In this document: positions 1-11,600 of the stretch, piece by piece | Position numbering within the stretch: position 1 is the stretch's first letter | How the letters are laid out: every line of letters starts with the position of its first letter | Assembly: GCA_023362775.1 (NCBI GenBank) | Contig: JALMGJ010000002.1 | Coordinates: 70,843,414-70,907,413, forward strand | Direction: 5' to 3' | From: Charina bottae | Taxonomy: Eukaryota > Chordata > Lepidosauria > Squamata > Charinaidae | DNA: 64,000 nucleotides | Translations under genes and position numbers: made by a program | Notes under the pieces: model-generated | The model's input: the letters and a program-made list of their open reading frames with translations, nothing else | The model's database searches: none | Told to the model about the DNA's origin: nothing

Positions 1-1125
1 CACCATAATGTAGATACTGTATAATGTGTATACAGAGAAAAAGATAGCTGCAAAGAATGTAGTCAAAGAGAGCAAATATTGGTTAAGATTAAATGCTGCA
101 GAGAAAACACAAAGCAGTTTGTGTTTTGAAAGTGGGTGAAGGAAGCTAAACAAGGAGCTTCCAGCATAGTGACTGAAGTTAAAAATAAAAGTGATTAAAT
201 GGTTTGGAATGAAACTGAAGTGAGTTTCTGCTGGAAGGACTATTTCAGAGATTTATTTAGGAATGATAATGATATGTGAAAGAATGAAATCAAAATGAAT
301 GTTATAAACATTTTCTGTTAATGTCCAAGAAAAAACTGATTAAAGGGAAATAATAAATGCTGTGAAAATATTAAAAAATCACGGTGCTGCAGGTGTACAT
401 GGTGTAAATAGAGAAATTTTAAAATATGAGTATGGTTTCCTCATGGGGTAGCTATGCAACTTTATTTATTTACTGTGTGTGAGTTCTGCATCTGTGTCTG
501 AAAACTTGTAGAATGGTATTATACCCTTACAAATGGAAATATAACAACAATGAATGCCAAAATTACAGGGTGTTCATTTGTTAAGTACCTAGAAAACTGG
601 CACAATTTTGATTTAAAGGGCCTGAAAGGTGACAATGAGCAAAATTTGAGAAGTGCAGTGCATCTTTAGGCTTGGCTTGGAGTATGCTGACTCTTCAGCC
701 TAAGAAATGTATGAATGTGAAAAAGGAAAGCACATATGAGAATTCATCCATCCATCCATCCTCTGAATTTTTATGCCACCTAACTCCAGAAAGAATGCCC
801 TTGGCTATTTAATGTATTTACAGATAAATGTATAAAGAATGTTCATGGTAATGTTAGAGGTGTGTTGGTTGGGGATGTGAATGTGTGTGTGCATTTGTAT
901 CCAGATGATCCTATGTTGATAGCCGAGAAGACAAATTATTTGCAGTGAATATTAGAATGAACAATGCAATGAGGAATATGGATCTGAAAATTAAATGTAT
1001 CAAATAACAAGGTAATTGCATTTAAAAGTGGAAATGTTATGAATAATTGCAAGTTATACTAAACAGTGAAAAAATAGGGCAAGTAGATGAATTTGTATAG
1101 AATGTTTATTTGGTAGATTTAGATT
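1..1125 (+). mobile_element. Decayed APE-type LINE, copy 1 (RTE-like, clade unsure)
   Basis: No frame is open, but hopping between frames gives successive pieces of a non-LTR reverse transcriptase. A KWVKEAKQGASS-like pre-RT block lies near 125-165, AAGVHGVNREILKYE near 385-430, an SSASVSENL-like block near 485-515, and PDDPMLIAEK near 900-935 as a corrupted YADD box. The later INxxKxxxF part follows near 985-1030. The same blocks recur on the opposite strand at 33290-35240, which supports one family. The 5' end probably lies outside the window. Many stops and shifts mean it is long dead. Clade assignment (RTE-like rather than R4/Dong) is uncertain. Confidence 0.6.
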
Positions 1126-2104
1126 TCCCTTTCTTATCTCCTGCCTTTATATTTTCTTTTGCTTTGTGTTTCTTACTCCTTTTCTGTGTTTTTCATAACA
1201 TTACTTACCCTAAAAGGGAATAAATTTTTGTTTAATGGAAATAACTCTATAGTCAGTTACAGTGGAGGACCCAATATATTCATCTAAATTATTATCACTG
1301 AACTCAGAGGAGCTTACTCCAGATAAACGTGGCCTCAGACTTTAAAACAGACCAATTAAGGCCTGTCTCTCAATTTATGGGGATGCAAAGTCCAAAATAC
1401 AAGATTCATAAATACAGAAAAAGAGTAATAAATACAGACAATAAATGTGGAACATTAACCTCTTTCGAAAACCAATAATCAGAGTTTCCTAATTAATAAG
1501 GATCCTTATTTTTTTTGCATGGCTCCCTTACACTACTTAAGAAGAGAACATGTAACATATCAAATCTACTTTTAAATTAAACGCTTGGACAGCTTATTCA
1601 TCTCCTTCAGTCTCCACAAGTGATAACAGGAAAACCATTTTCTGTCTAGTGCCATCCACAAACAACTCTGAGCATTGATATATTAAGCCGTATCTAATCA
1701 GGAACCTCTTCAGGTTGCCATATAAGCCTTCTGCCCCAGTTGACTCAGTCCCTGACAATATCTGGCAAGACTTTCTCCCCTCCCTTCTCTTCTCTCACTA
1801 ATTTTGTGTGTTCAGAACTGTGAAGCACAAAATTAGACATTTCAAATTAGGAGATGAGGGGTGGCAGTAGTATAGAGGGGAAGAAAGAAAATGAGGAAAC
1901 CTTATTAAATCAACATTAGCGCTAACTGAATACCTTCAAAATATTCAAAAGTTTGATGTGAAGTATTACTTGTTTAATACCCTTTTTATGCTGGCATAAA
2001 AGGATGACAAAAACTGGAACTTAAGCCTCCTCCTTTTGTTCAGTCACTATGACCAAACAATGAAAGCAAGATACTTTCCTCTAGAAACTATCTCCGTTGG
2101 CACC
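1126..2104. other. Unassigned AT-rich non-coding DNA
   Basis: No coding frame, terminal inverted repeat or recognised repeat was seen. Presumed intron. Confidence 0.5.
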
Positions 2105-2560
2105 TTATATCACTTTGTATTTATGAACTGAGGAATTAGCTATACCTTGAATACAACACAAAGCAAAATTTTGCACAAATTTGTTGCTCTGTATTATTGG
2201 GAAATCGTCTTGTTTATGAAATGGATCTTTATTTTGACAGGGGTTATCATCATCAGAAACTATAAACCTCTTCAAATAAAAATGTATCTTTCTAAAATGG
2301 CCCTTGTACATATTACCAATAAGCCAGAAGAATTTGTAACTGTTCAGGATTTCATCACTATTCTGTGCCTCCACAACTTCTAGGTGTTGGCTGGGCCTTA
2401 CAAAATGTGTACTTGGAGAAAGCCAATCTAAGCAAATATTCTTTTCCAGCGATGACGAGTCAGATGCCATTAGGAAATTTATAAGAAAGTCCTTTGTTGC
2501 CAGCCACTGGTATACAGAGCTATGCAGTCTTTGAATATGGCAGTTCTTTATTGCTAACAA
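2105..2560 (-). other. Unidentified open frame of 151 codons, probably not a gene
   Basis: This minus-strand frame is open for 151 codons in AT-rich DNA, longer than its neighbours. The translation is rich in Phe, Ile, Ser and His and shows no signal peptide, zinc finger, RT or transposase motif I recognise. No flanking promoter, splice-site pair or polyadenylation pattern decides for a gene. It could be chance, or part of an old repeat that I cannot name. The DNA just to its right (about 2580-2720) looks like the same kind of degraded sequence. Confidence 0.15.
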
Positions 2561-3237
2561 TACTTTACTGGTGGACCTTTGACCCTTGGATTTATAGAAT
2601 CAAGCTAATAGTTCCCACACATCTGTCTGTAGAGAATTCCATAGCTTAACTGAACACTATGAGAAATGTACTGTAACTTTGAAAGTGCTATTGTGTGTTA
2701 AGAATTAAACATTCTCAGATCCTGTTTGTGACATTATCAATATGCAGGCAAGCGCACAACAATTTGCTAGCTTGATCAGTTGCAAACAGAGGTATTATGA
2801 TACCTGAACAATAGTTTAAGCAAAACCTTTAGTTCTTATGGAACTAAACATACAGGTATGCTGTGAAACAGCATATTCATACAGAAATGGTGATGGAGAA
2901 GACATTGCTACTGTGTGGAATATGCCTCTTAGTCATGTACAGAGTCAGATTACCCCAGCCCCTCCCTTTGCTAGTGATACAGAAAAACTTTAGTCATTTC
3001 AAAACTAGTGCACAACTGAGGAAAAGCTGAGAAAATTATAGGGCTGACATTATTCCCTATCTCTTTCAGATTAAAGTTGGAATTCCCATAATAAAGGAAG
3101 GCCACGTAAAAGAAAGCAGAAGGGACATCTGTTTCAAGAGGATTCTAGTTCTGTAAAAATAGGTATAAAAATCTAATGAGGAATTTGCATTATTTATTTC
3201 TCTGTACAAATTATGAAATTAGTGTGAAACCTCAGAC
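2561..3237. other. Unassigned AT-rich non-coding DNA
   Basis: No coding frame or recognisable element was seen. Confidence 0.5.
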
Positions 3238-3332
3238 TTTTTTTTTTTAGGCTTTCATGCCTAAGGCGGGACTAGAACTCACAGTCTCCTGGTTTCTAGC
3301 CCATTGCCTTAACCACTAGACCAAACTGGCTC
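3238..3332 (-). mobile_element. tRNA-derived SINE head, Sauria-type, ending in poly(A)
   Basis: Read on the minus strand it begins GAGCCAGTTTGGTCTAGTGG, with tRNA box A and then a box-B-like GAGTTCTAGTCCC. It stops after the tRNA-like head and runs straight into an A tract (T tract on plus at 3238-3249). The SINE body is missing. The same head occurs in full copies at 42414 and 43767. Confidence 0.8.
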
Positions 3333-4964
3333 TCTCTTATACAGTATCTATATTTCAGGCTGTGCATGAAGATATCACATTTTCTCTAGAATTTTATTAT
3401 AATCTGTATATTAAGTTGAACCATCCATCCAGCCTCTTTTTATGGAGACTTTGTGGCAAAGAATTGACAGAAAGGCAGCAGAGGTTGTAAAAGCTCAGAC
3501 AAACTGAGGTTACAGTACAGGGCTGAGGCCACGTGAAGCGCCTTCTGGAAGACAGGAGGTGGTGGCAGCAGAAACTATCAAGAAAACTCAGAGGGCTTCT
3601 GAGAGAGAACCACTGACTAATATCTAATGGACTCGGCCATCCACTACATACTGCACTGACTAAAAAGAATCATGCAATCATCCCTGCAATGTCTTTCTTG
3701 CAATAATAGTGTAGGTACTACAACAACAAACAACAATAATGCCAAAACTACAATGAACACCACAAGCAGGAATTTAGATTAATTACTATAGTACCCAATT
3801 GCCCTTCCTATTCTGTGTTCTAAGAAAGAGCCCCTCGGACTCACAACTAATTTTAGAGAGGCAAGGGACAAGCAGTTAATGAGCAGCAGAAATAGCTTTA
3901 TTTGAACCTAGTTGTTCAGGGAGAGCAGAGCACAGATTTCGTACAAAGAGCTATTATGCCAACCAAGTGGATACCTTCTTGGCAGCATATGCAAGGCATA
4001 ACACATTTGCATAGGGGTAGGATCAGTCCTTAGAAGCAATATCTTCAAAAACAAATGCAGCTGCTTCTTTCTGCTACAGCCTCCATCTGCTCAATTCCAA
4101 ATGCACAAGCCTGGTCTTGACTGCATTAAAGAGATATACTTTTGGTCAAAATCTATCAAACTGAAAACCACATCTTCTTCTGCCAGGTAAAAAACACATC
4201 TATATCCTGAAGGCTCCATCCTAGATCAGATTAAAATGCTTGCCATTAGCTTATTTTACCTACTGCACAGATACCCAAAGCATTTTTACTGATCACCAAT
4301 TTGTCAACAGTACCATGACGCCACTTGTCTCAAACTGGCTCAACTCTAAATACAGTTTTTGCAAATAAATGAACTATACACTGCTATGTGCATATGCAAA
4401 AGTGTGTATCGCCTGACTGGTGAAGGACCATATTATAGCAAAACAGATTGAATGACGTATATATTCTGTGTGTGATTTTTTTTTTTAAAATGTACAATTT
4501 CACAGATTCCAATTTGCACTGAATTTATTTGTCAAATGCTTTCATTTACACAACTTTAATACTGATGATAAATAGGCCACATCTTACCTTGAAATGATCA
4601 GCATGCCTCCAAACAAAAGGATTTGGCGAAAAAACTATTTGTCATTCAGCCAGTAAAAATGAAATGTCAGACAGATAAAAGAACCTAATAAAACACTACA
4701 TTTTCAGCCTTAATGCAGTCCTTAGACCTTTGTGAACTATGGACAAAGGTTTGAAATAGTAATTAATTTATAAGTTATAAAATAAATGTATTATCTGTAC
4801 ACCTTGAGAAGATAAATCTAAACCAAAAATGAGCAATGCTTTTGTCTCTTAATCAGCAAAGATTGCTTTGAGATCCTTGAGTTTTATTTAGTCTTCTCTG
4901 TATCTGCAAATCACACATCTCATTCAAGTATTTTGGAGGGAAGAGTGATTCATAGGAAAGTAAA
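3333..4964. other. Unassigned non-coding DNA
   Basis: 1.6 kb with no open frame of note and no repeat I could name. Presumed intron. Confidence 0.5.
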
Positions 4965-5102
4965 CTGGTATTCCTGGTTACCAGTTTGCTTCCAGTTGCA
5001 ATTAAAGATGCTGGTTGCCACCTTTAAAGCCCTACATGGATCAGGGCCCAGTTATCTATTGGAATAACTTCTCCCAGTGGCTGCTGTCCAGTCAATAATA
5101 TC
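4965..5102 (+). mobile_element. CR1/L2-type LINE fragment, 5' half of a split copy
   Basis: The translation reads LPVCFQLQLKMLVATFKALHG, the thumb/C-terminal part of squamate L2-type ORF2 (compare LPVCFQVRFKVVVVTYKALHG on the minus strand at 7148-7390). It stops at the tail of the minus-strand L2 that starts at 5103. The next part of the same protein resumes at 6485, so the two pieces look like one older insertion. Confidence 0.65.
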
Positions 5103-6094
5103 AGGAAGTATTTATTTATTTATTTATTTATTCGATTTCTCACCGCCCAACTCCCTCCAGGGACTCTGGGTGGTTTACAAATCAATAAAATATCAAACAT
5201 TAAAATAAACAATTTAAAAATACAATAAATATAATAAAATCAAGATGGTGATGTCTTCTTTCAAACACTGGAAGGGCAATTTAGGGCTATCCTACGATGT
5301 TAGCCATCCCCAGGAGTTTATGCTCTTCTTTCCGCCCCAGGCATGTTGGCAAAGCCAAGTCTTGAGTTGTTTCCTGAAGTCCAGGAGCGAGGTGGACTGT
5401 CTTAACTCTGGGGGAAGAATATTCCACAGAGCAGGTGCTACTGCAGAGAAGGCACGCTTCCGTGACCCCGTGAGATGGAATTCTTTAACTGATGGGGTCC
5501 GTAGCATGCCCTCCCTGCATGACCGGATGGGACGGGACGATGTAATGGATAAGACGGTCCCTTAGGTAACCTGGTCCCATGCCATGAAGGGCTTTAAAGG
5601 TCATAACCAACACCTTGAATTGCACCCGGAAGCAAACTGGAACCCAGTGCAGCTTACATAACAATGGTGTCACATGTGTCCGATATGGGACTTCCAAGAT
5701 GGTTCGTGCGGCCGCATTCTGGATCAGCTGAAGCTTCCGGATACTCTTCAAGGGTAGCCCCATGTAGAGCGCATTACAGTAGTCTATATGTGAGATAACC
5801 AGGGCATGAGTGACCGTTCGAAGGGCCTCTTGATCCAGGAAAGGTCGTAACTGGCGCACAACACGAAGTTGTGCAAAGGCCCTCCTGGCCACGACTGCCA
5901 CCTGCTCTTCGAGCAAGAGTCGCGAGTCCAGGAGGACCCCCAAGTTACGTACCGGGTCTGTCTGGGGCAGTGCTACCCCATCCAGAACTAAAGATGACAA
6001 TTTCCTAGATATCGAGGAGCCATTAATCCACAGCCACTCCGTCTTACTAGGGTTCAGTCGAAGCCTGTTTTTCCCCATCCAGGCCCCTTCAGCC
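5103..6094 (-). mobile_element. 5'-truncated L2-type LINE, C-terminal ORF2 and 3' UTR
   Basis: The minus strand carries two overlapping frames (5485-6078 and 5292-5507) that together read as the end of an L2-type ORF2. LNPSKTEWLWING, then IDYCNALYMGLPLKSIRKLQ, QNAAARTILEVPYRTHVTPLL, and finally RKRAFSAVAPALWNILPPELR. The 3' UTR holds the usual CAGAGTCCCTGGAGGGAGTTGG-like box and ends in (AAAT)n, seen as (TTTA)n at 5110-5132. It is close to the nearly full-length copy at 17894-21595. One frameshift near 5490 and the truncation make it inactive. Confidence 0.85.
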
Positions 6095-6106
6095 CTATAA
6101 AGTATA

Positions 6107-6482
6107 CAGTAGTCCTTGACTTACAACAATAGGGAGTGGAAAATTCATTGTTAAGCGGTGCGGTCATTAAACGAGGCATCACATGACTGCACCCAATTTT
6201 ACAACATTTTTTGCGACGATTGTTAAGTGAATCGCACAGTTCCCCATTGTTTTTGCTTGTCAGAAGCTGGCTGGGAAAGTCATAAATGGTGATCACATGA
6301 CCCCGGGATGCTGCAACCGTCGTAAATACATGTCGGTTACCAAGCACCCGAATTTTGATCACCTGACCGCGGGGACGCTGCAATGGTCGTAAGTGCAAGG
6401 ACCAGTCGTAAGTCACTTTTTTCAGCACCATCGTAACTTTGAACAGTTGCTAAACAAATGGTCGTAAGTCGAGGGCTACCTG
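6107..6482. mobile_element. Tc1/mariner-type MITE (Tigger/pogo-like), 376 bp
   Basis: Ends are CAGTAGTCCTTGACTTAC and the inverted GTAAGTCGAGGGCTACCTG, flanked by TA (6105-6106 and 6483-6484). The interior repeats words such as ACATGACC and GTCGTAAGT and has no coding capacity. Related copies lie at 8359, 23908, 27183 and 59658. TA duplication and CAG ends fit the Tc1/mariner superfamily; the Tigger/pogo label is an inference from the ends. Confidence 0.8.
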
Positions 6483-6484
6483 TA

Positions 6485-6812
6485 GGCTCACTCTGGGTCC
6501 CTTCTGTTAGAGGTTATTATCTTCAGGGGCCATGGAATGAAACCCTCTCAGTATCAGTCCTCCTTCTTTATCCTCCTGAGATCAGACTAGCTCTCAACCT
6601 GCTGAGCTTCAGGAAGCCCTTAAAACCCAGCTTTTTAAGAAAGCCCTGGGAGTAGAACTGGTATGAGCAGTGAGTCCCCATTTATGGGTTGGGTTTTGAT
6701 ATATGAGTATTCCTTGGAGACCAACACTTTAGGTAATTGTTAGTAGTTACAGTATGTTGTCATATTCTTTTTTTACTTTTTAACCTTCTTTCTTATTTAT
6801 GTAATTATTTGT
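6485..6812 (+). mobile_element. CR1/L2-type LINE 3' end, second half of a split copy
   Basis: It reads GPWNETLSVSVLLLYPPEIR then LNLLSFRKPLKPSFLRKPWE, the LINE C-terminus, followed by AT-rich 3' UTR. Together with 4965-5102 it forms one plus-strand copy split by the minus-strand L2 and the Tigger-like MITE. Confidence 0.65.
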
Positions 6813-6814
6813 CT

Positions 6815-7395
6815 ATCAAATTTGTATGCCATCCAACTCCCAACGACTACGGGCGGCTCAAAGAACTGAAACAAGAAAAATACAATTATAACCAGTAAAA
6901 AATAAAACATGGTGAGAACAGACCAGACAGGAACGGAGCCAAGGGTCTTCACTCTCTCTCACCAAAGGCCCAGGCAAAGAGCCAGGTGTTCAACGCCTGC
7001 CTAAATAACAGCAGGGGGGGGCATCCGGATCTTGGGGAGAGCGTCACTTCAGAGGGCAGGGACTGCTACAGAGAAGGCGCACTTCCAGGGTCCTAATAGA
7101 TGGCATTGTTTAATCAAAGAAACCTGGAGCGTGCCAATCCTGCCAGATCAGATTGGCTTGGCAGGTACTATGGGAAATAGGCGGTCCCTCAAGTAAACAG
7201 GCCCTATGCCATGTAAGGCTTTATACGTAACGACCACCACCTTGAATCGCACCTGGAAGCAAACTGGCAACCAATTCAGCTCGCGAAGCAGAGGTGTTAC
7301 GTGGGCATACCAAGGCATGCCCATCACTGCCCACGCTGGTGCATTCTGGACCAGCTGAAGCTTCTGGGTGGCCTTCAAGGGCAGCCCCATGTAGA
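6815..7395 (-). mobile_element. 5'-truncated L2-type LINE fragment
   Basis: The minus-strand frame 7148-7390 reads MGLPLKATQKLQLVQNAPAW and LRELNWLPVCFQVRFKVVVV, the same ORF2 region as the other L2 copies. The 3' part on plus (6815-6870) is the CCAACTCCCAACGACTACGG box of L2-type 3' UTRs. Truncated about where the GLPLK block begins. Confidence 0.8.
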
Positions 7396-8358
7396 GCTCT
7401 TCTTACTGAAATAGTGGGACCTCAGCCACCCAGAATATGTTTGGATAAGTAAGTGGTAAGTATGTATATATACAGTATGTAATTATTTTTTCCTTAAGAA
7501 CAAACAGGGACACTGAATGTACTACAATTATGTTCCAGAATGATAATAAATTTCCTTGCTAACTAAGAAAGCTTATGTTTTAGCATTTGGTAGACTCTGG
7601 GGTTAATATTTGGGTTGATTTAATTTAAAATTGAGGCACAGTACTTTGAATACTAAGTAGCCAAGCCACCAATCATTGGCAATGCCTTTATATATCCAAA
7701 TGGAAGCTGAATGAATTAGGCATCTATTTACATGGCCTGTCATGTGCTAATTCAACTAGAATGAAAGAGAAAAAATACAGTTTTTGCTTTCACACAAACA
7801 CATACATAACTGTATGAATTAGCCCACTTACTATTCCATTTTTTTAAAAAGTGTGAAACTTTGACCAGCTGCATAATAATTACATACCTACACAAACGCA
7901 ACATAAGCTATCCATATATCCATAACCTCCTGCCCTGAACATATTAATTGTATGCAAAAAAATAAACATATGTAGATTATATTATTATTACAGGATGATG
8001 ATGGTAAGATTGCAACATTACTTAAAATATTAAATTTCTAAAATACTATAAAACAAAAAACATGCAATGAATACAATAGAATTTAATTAATAAATAACAG
8101 AGTATATAGCTGTTCTGGAATCACATAAAATGAAAAATGGCTCTCCATAGCTATGGGAAAAGAACATTGATGTCTTCAAAATGGTAGCTATATATGTTAA
8201 ACAAGCCTAAGAACTTTTTAAATATCAGTTAATATGCCAAAGGATAACCAATATCCATGTTAGAGTGACTGCATACAATTAAACAATTTCATTCTTAGAA
8301 AAGAAAAAAGGCTTACAGCATTCTCCGCTATATTTTGATGATATTGTAGTTCACATTA
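7396..8358. other. Unassigned AT-rich non-coding DNA
   Basis: No coding frame or recognised repeat. Confidence 0.5.
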
Positions 8359-8734
8359 CAGGTAATGCTCACTTAATTATGGCAATTGGGACCAGAATTT
8401 CCGCCGCTAAGTGATGCAGTCGTAAAGCGCCACATCATGTGACCGTGCCGCTTAGCAATGGAAATTATGGCATTTCCAGTTGCTGTCATTAAGTGAATCA
8501 CCATGGGTCGTTAAGCAAGGACATCATGTGGTCGCCATTTGCAACCTCCTGCTGGCTTCCCCATTGACTTTGCTTGTAGGAAGTCAGCAAAGAAGGTCAC
8601 AGATGGCGACTACGTGACTGCGGGGATGCTGCGACAGCCATAAGTACGAGGACCACTTATAACTACCACTCGTTCAGTGCCATCAGAAGTTTGAACAGTC
8701 ACTGAACAAGTGGTAGTTAAACGAGGACCTCCTA
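8359..8734. mobile_element. Tigger-like MITE, diverged copy
   Basis: Starts CAGGTAATGCTCACTTAAT after TTACA... TA, and ends ...GTTAAACGAGGACCTCC before TATA. Same sentence structure as the copy at 6107 but in the other direction: the block with CATTGACTTTGCTTGTAGGA is shared. The right edge is set to within a few bases. Confidence 0.7.
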
Positions 8735-9434
8735 TATGTGAGTTCATTTGAGTGAACTAAAGAATGCATATATCTATAAAACAGTTTAAGACATTTGATT
8801 GGTTCCCAAATTATCCTGCAAGGCATAGCAAACTGTGGCCTGACAGGTCTTTAGAAAAAGTCATCACAGCAAAAAGAAACCACAAAAACCTGGGAATAGT
8901 AGTTCTTTTCAAATAACACCCAGCCCTGCATCTTACATACCATCTGTCAGTTTCTTGCAAAAAGTAGTCTTCTCATAACACGTCTTGAGTTTGTTCTCAT
9001 ATACATCTGCCTGAGGGAACAGGGGATTATGCAGCCACCAAAGAGAACATGGCACAACAAAGCTTTAGAAACACACATCACTGATTCCTAAAAGCTTTAT
9101 ATTTTAATTACTTAAAAGCTCTCCTTTTTTTTAAACAGTCTGACAAGCTTGGAGGAGGGAAAATAGAAAACTTTTTAAAAGAGGGGGGTTACATAGAGTA
9201 TTTATTCCCATTCCTTAAACAATACAAAACAATACTGTCACTACTTTTGTGATAAGTTTAGAGACTATATTCAAGAGCAAAACTCAAAGAGATCATATCC
9301 TCATTCACAATAAAATATCACCCATAGCCCAGACTACAATAGTAAAAACTCTGTGTTTTAGACCCATAATTTGTTTGATAGCACAACCAAAATATCACTA
9401 ATGTCAGAATCTTGATATTAAATATGTTCTACAG
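8735..9434. other. Unassigned AT-rich non-coding DNA
   Basis: No coding frame or recognised repeat. Confidence 0.5.
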
Positions 9435-9507
9435 CAGTGTTTTTCAAACTTGGCAACTTTAAGACGTGTTGACTTCAACTCCAGAATCCCCCAGCCAGCC
9501 ACCAGTG
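9435..9507. mobile_element. 73-bp hAT-type MITE with 8-bp target duplication
   Basis: The sequence starts CAGTGTTTTTCAAACTTGGC and is flanked on both sides by TTCTACAG (9427-9434 and 9508-9515). An 8-bp duplication and CAGTG start fit hAT. It ends CCAGTG rather than the expected CACTG, so it is probably internally deleted and its right end is altered. Confidence 0.65.
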
Positions 9508-9959
9508 TTCTACAGCATTCAGTATGCTATACTAAACATAACAACTGGGCATTCTAAAACGATGGGTTGCATCATCCTCCTTCCTAAACACTATGCAGGC
9601 TGCAGAAAGGGGGATGACTCTACATCATTTCAGGCTGCCCATGTTCCTACACATCTCTAACCCGAAGGCTGGGTGACCACACAGAAATTGTAACAAGAAC
9701 ATGTGATTCTTTTTAGACTGTTGAAGCAATGAATTAAGGAAAGCTATCCACTCTCTCTAAGTAGCCTGTCTACTTTTAGCAGCAAGGTTAATAAAGGAAG
9801 TTTAAATTGGGGGAGGAAAGAGAGGATCTTAAGAAGGCTACAGGTAAGATTTTTTTTCCTTTAAAAATTCATCAGGCTAAGCTTTCTCTTTTGGTGCTTA
9901 AATTTTGCTAGTGTCCCTGAAGTCAGACAGACCCAGCAGTCGAACAGTCCTTCATTCTG

Positions 9960-10310
9960 TTTAGTTCTTGATGCAGCAAATCGGGAATTAATGTTCATGA
10001 GTTTTGATGAGTGACATAATTGCAATTTAAAAAGGGCAATTAATCATCAGCCATGCTGTTGGCTGCCTTGTCAGGGTGGGGTATTCTCTCATTCTGTGAA
10101 TGTCGATAGACGTGTTCAAACACACTATCAAACTCAGAACAAACAAAAGGTCTGTCTTCCTTTTCCATGATGGAGACCCCTGTTGTACAACTTGGAACTG
10201 CTTTAAAAAATGCACATTTCCTCCATTTCCTGCTTCTCAGTTCACTACAATGCAAAGCCAATAACACAGCCTTGTGGATAATCATGGGCAAATGTTACTG
10301 AGTTAGAGTA
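9960..10310. other. Possible conserved non-coding block
   Basis: This 350-bp stretch is not recognisable as a repeat and has no good open frame. It contains dense homeodomain- and octamer-like words, for example ATAATTGCAATTTAA near 10017-10031 and GGCAATTAATCATCAG near 10035-10050. Conservation is a guess from texture only. Confidence 0.2.
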
Positions 10311-10366
10311 TTTTATTAGTAAACCAATTCACTTATAATAAACTGGAATTCACTTCGCTAAATTCC

Positions 10367-11600
10367 AGGGAAAAAGAGTCGGTGGAGAGTTCAGCGGCAT
10401 GGTCTCCCACAGGGGAGCGTCCTTGCCCCCGTCATTCAGTATATATACTAATGATCAACCCGTCGGTCCTGATACATTGTCTTTCATCTATGCCGACGAT
10501 TTGGCACTTACCGCTCAGGGAATTAGCTTCGAGGAAGTGGAAGACAAGCTCACTTTGGCTCTTAAGAATATGTCTGAATATTATAATGAGAATGGACTAA
10601 AACCTAACCCATCAAAAACTAATGTCTCCGCATTTCACCTCAAAAATAGGCAAGCTAGACGCAGGCTTGCTGTTATCTGGAGTGAGTCTCATACATTGTG
10701 AGACGCCATGCTACCTCGGAGTAACATTGGACCAAACATTAACCTTTAAAAGACATTGTTGCAACTTAAAGCAAAAGATTTCCACCCATAATAATCTCCT
10801 CAGAAAGTTGGCTGGCACTACTTGGGGTGCTCATCCTACTACTCTACGCACGGCTGCCCTTGCATTGTGCTACTCGGCGGGAGAGTATGCCTGCCCCGTT
10901 TGGTGCCGCTTTGCGCACTCTACGCAGGTGGATAGGGCACTTAGTGATACATGCCGCCTCGTTACCAGATGTTTACACCCCACTCCACTTGATAAATTAT
11001 ATATCTTGGTGGGAATAGCCCCGCCAGGCATTAGAAGGAGTGTAGCACAAAGCGTGGAATATGGAAAGGTGTTACACGATCCGGCACACCCATTATTTGA
11101 ACGAGTACCTCCTACAAAAAGATTGAAGTCAAGAAGGAGCTTCTTAGACTGCGCTGAGGAGATTGCTATTACACCTCAAACAGAACAACTAGAAAGATGG
11201 AAATCTCAAGCAAAACATCTTCATAATTGGATAGAACCACTTGAGGAGCTGCCCGGAGGTTCGGAGGAGGAGTGGACGGTTCGGAGATGTTTGAACAGAT
11301 TGTGCACTGGTTTGGCCAGAACTAAAGGTAATATGGAAAAATGGGGGTTTCTCCCTGAGGGCAAGGATACTTGCTGTGAATGTGGCTCTTCGGCTAACAA
11401 ACGGAGATGAGCACTGGCCCCTAGAGTCGGACACGACTGTACAAATGTGCGGGGGGAACCTTTACCTTTACCTTTTTTTTACCCATCTCTTACAGTGCCC
11501 TTTGGGACCGACATGCACACAGAGTGACTTATTGGCCGGAAACACCTCTGCCATCAATGTGGCCCGGCATTGGGCTAGAGTTATATAAATTTTATATTTT
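10367..11600 (+). mobile_element. 5'-truncated Vingi/Ingi-like LINE (I group), interrupted by a SINE
   Basis: The first codons read GKKSRWRVQRHGLPQGSVLA, the RT box with PQG. A frameshift follows at about 10432, then FIYADDLALTAQ (RT catalytic box), LKPNPSKTNV and YLGVTLDQTLTFKRHC. The large frame 10622-11410 continues through LRKLAGTTWGAHPTTLRTAA and ALALCYSAGEYACPVWCR to CCECG. The last part, THLLQCPLGPTCTQ...NVARHWARVI, resumes at about 11490 beyond a SINE piece. Together these give a CX2C...HX4C-like C-terminal knuckle split by the insertion. The word set matches Vingi/Ingi-type elements known from lizards; clade is inferred. Frameshifts, truncation and the SINE make it non-functional. 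Confidence 0.75.
11384..11489 (+). mobile_element. 5'-truncated tRNA SINE 3' end inside the Vingi-like LINE
   Basis: It matches the last ~100 bp of the full copies at 41142 and 45413: GGCTCTTCGGCTAACAAACG, then CCCCTAGAGTCGGACACGAC and GTGCGGGGGGAACC, ending (CTTTAC)n and a T tract. It lies between the C-terminal cysteine pair and the following His of the LINE. No clear target duplication was seen. Confidence 0.75.
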
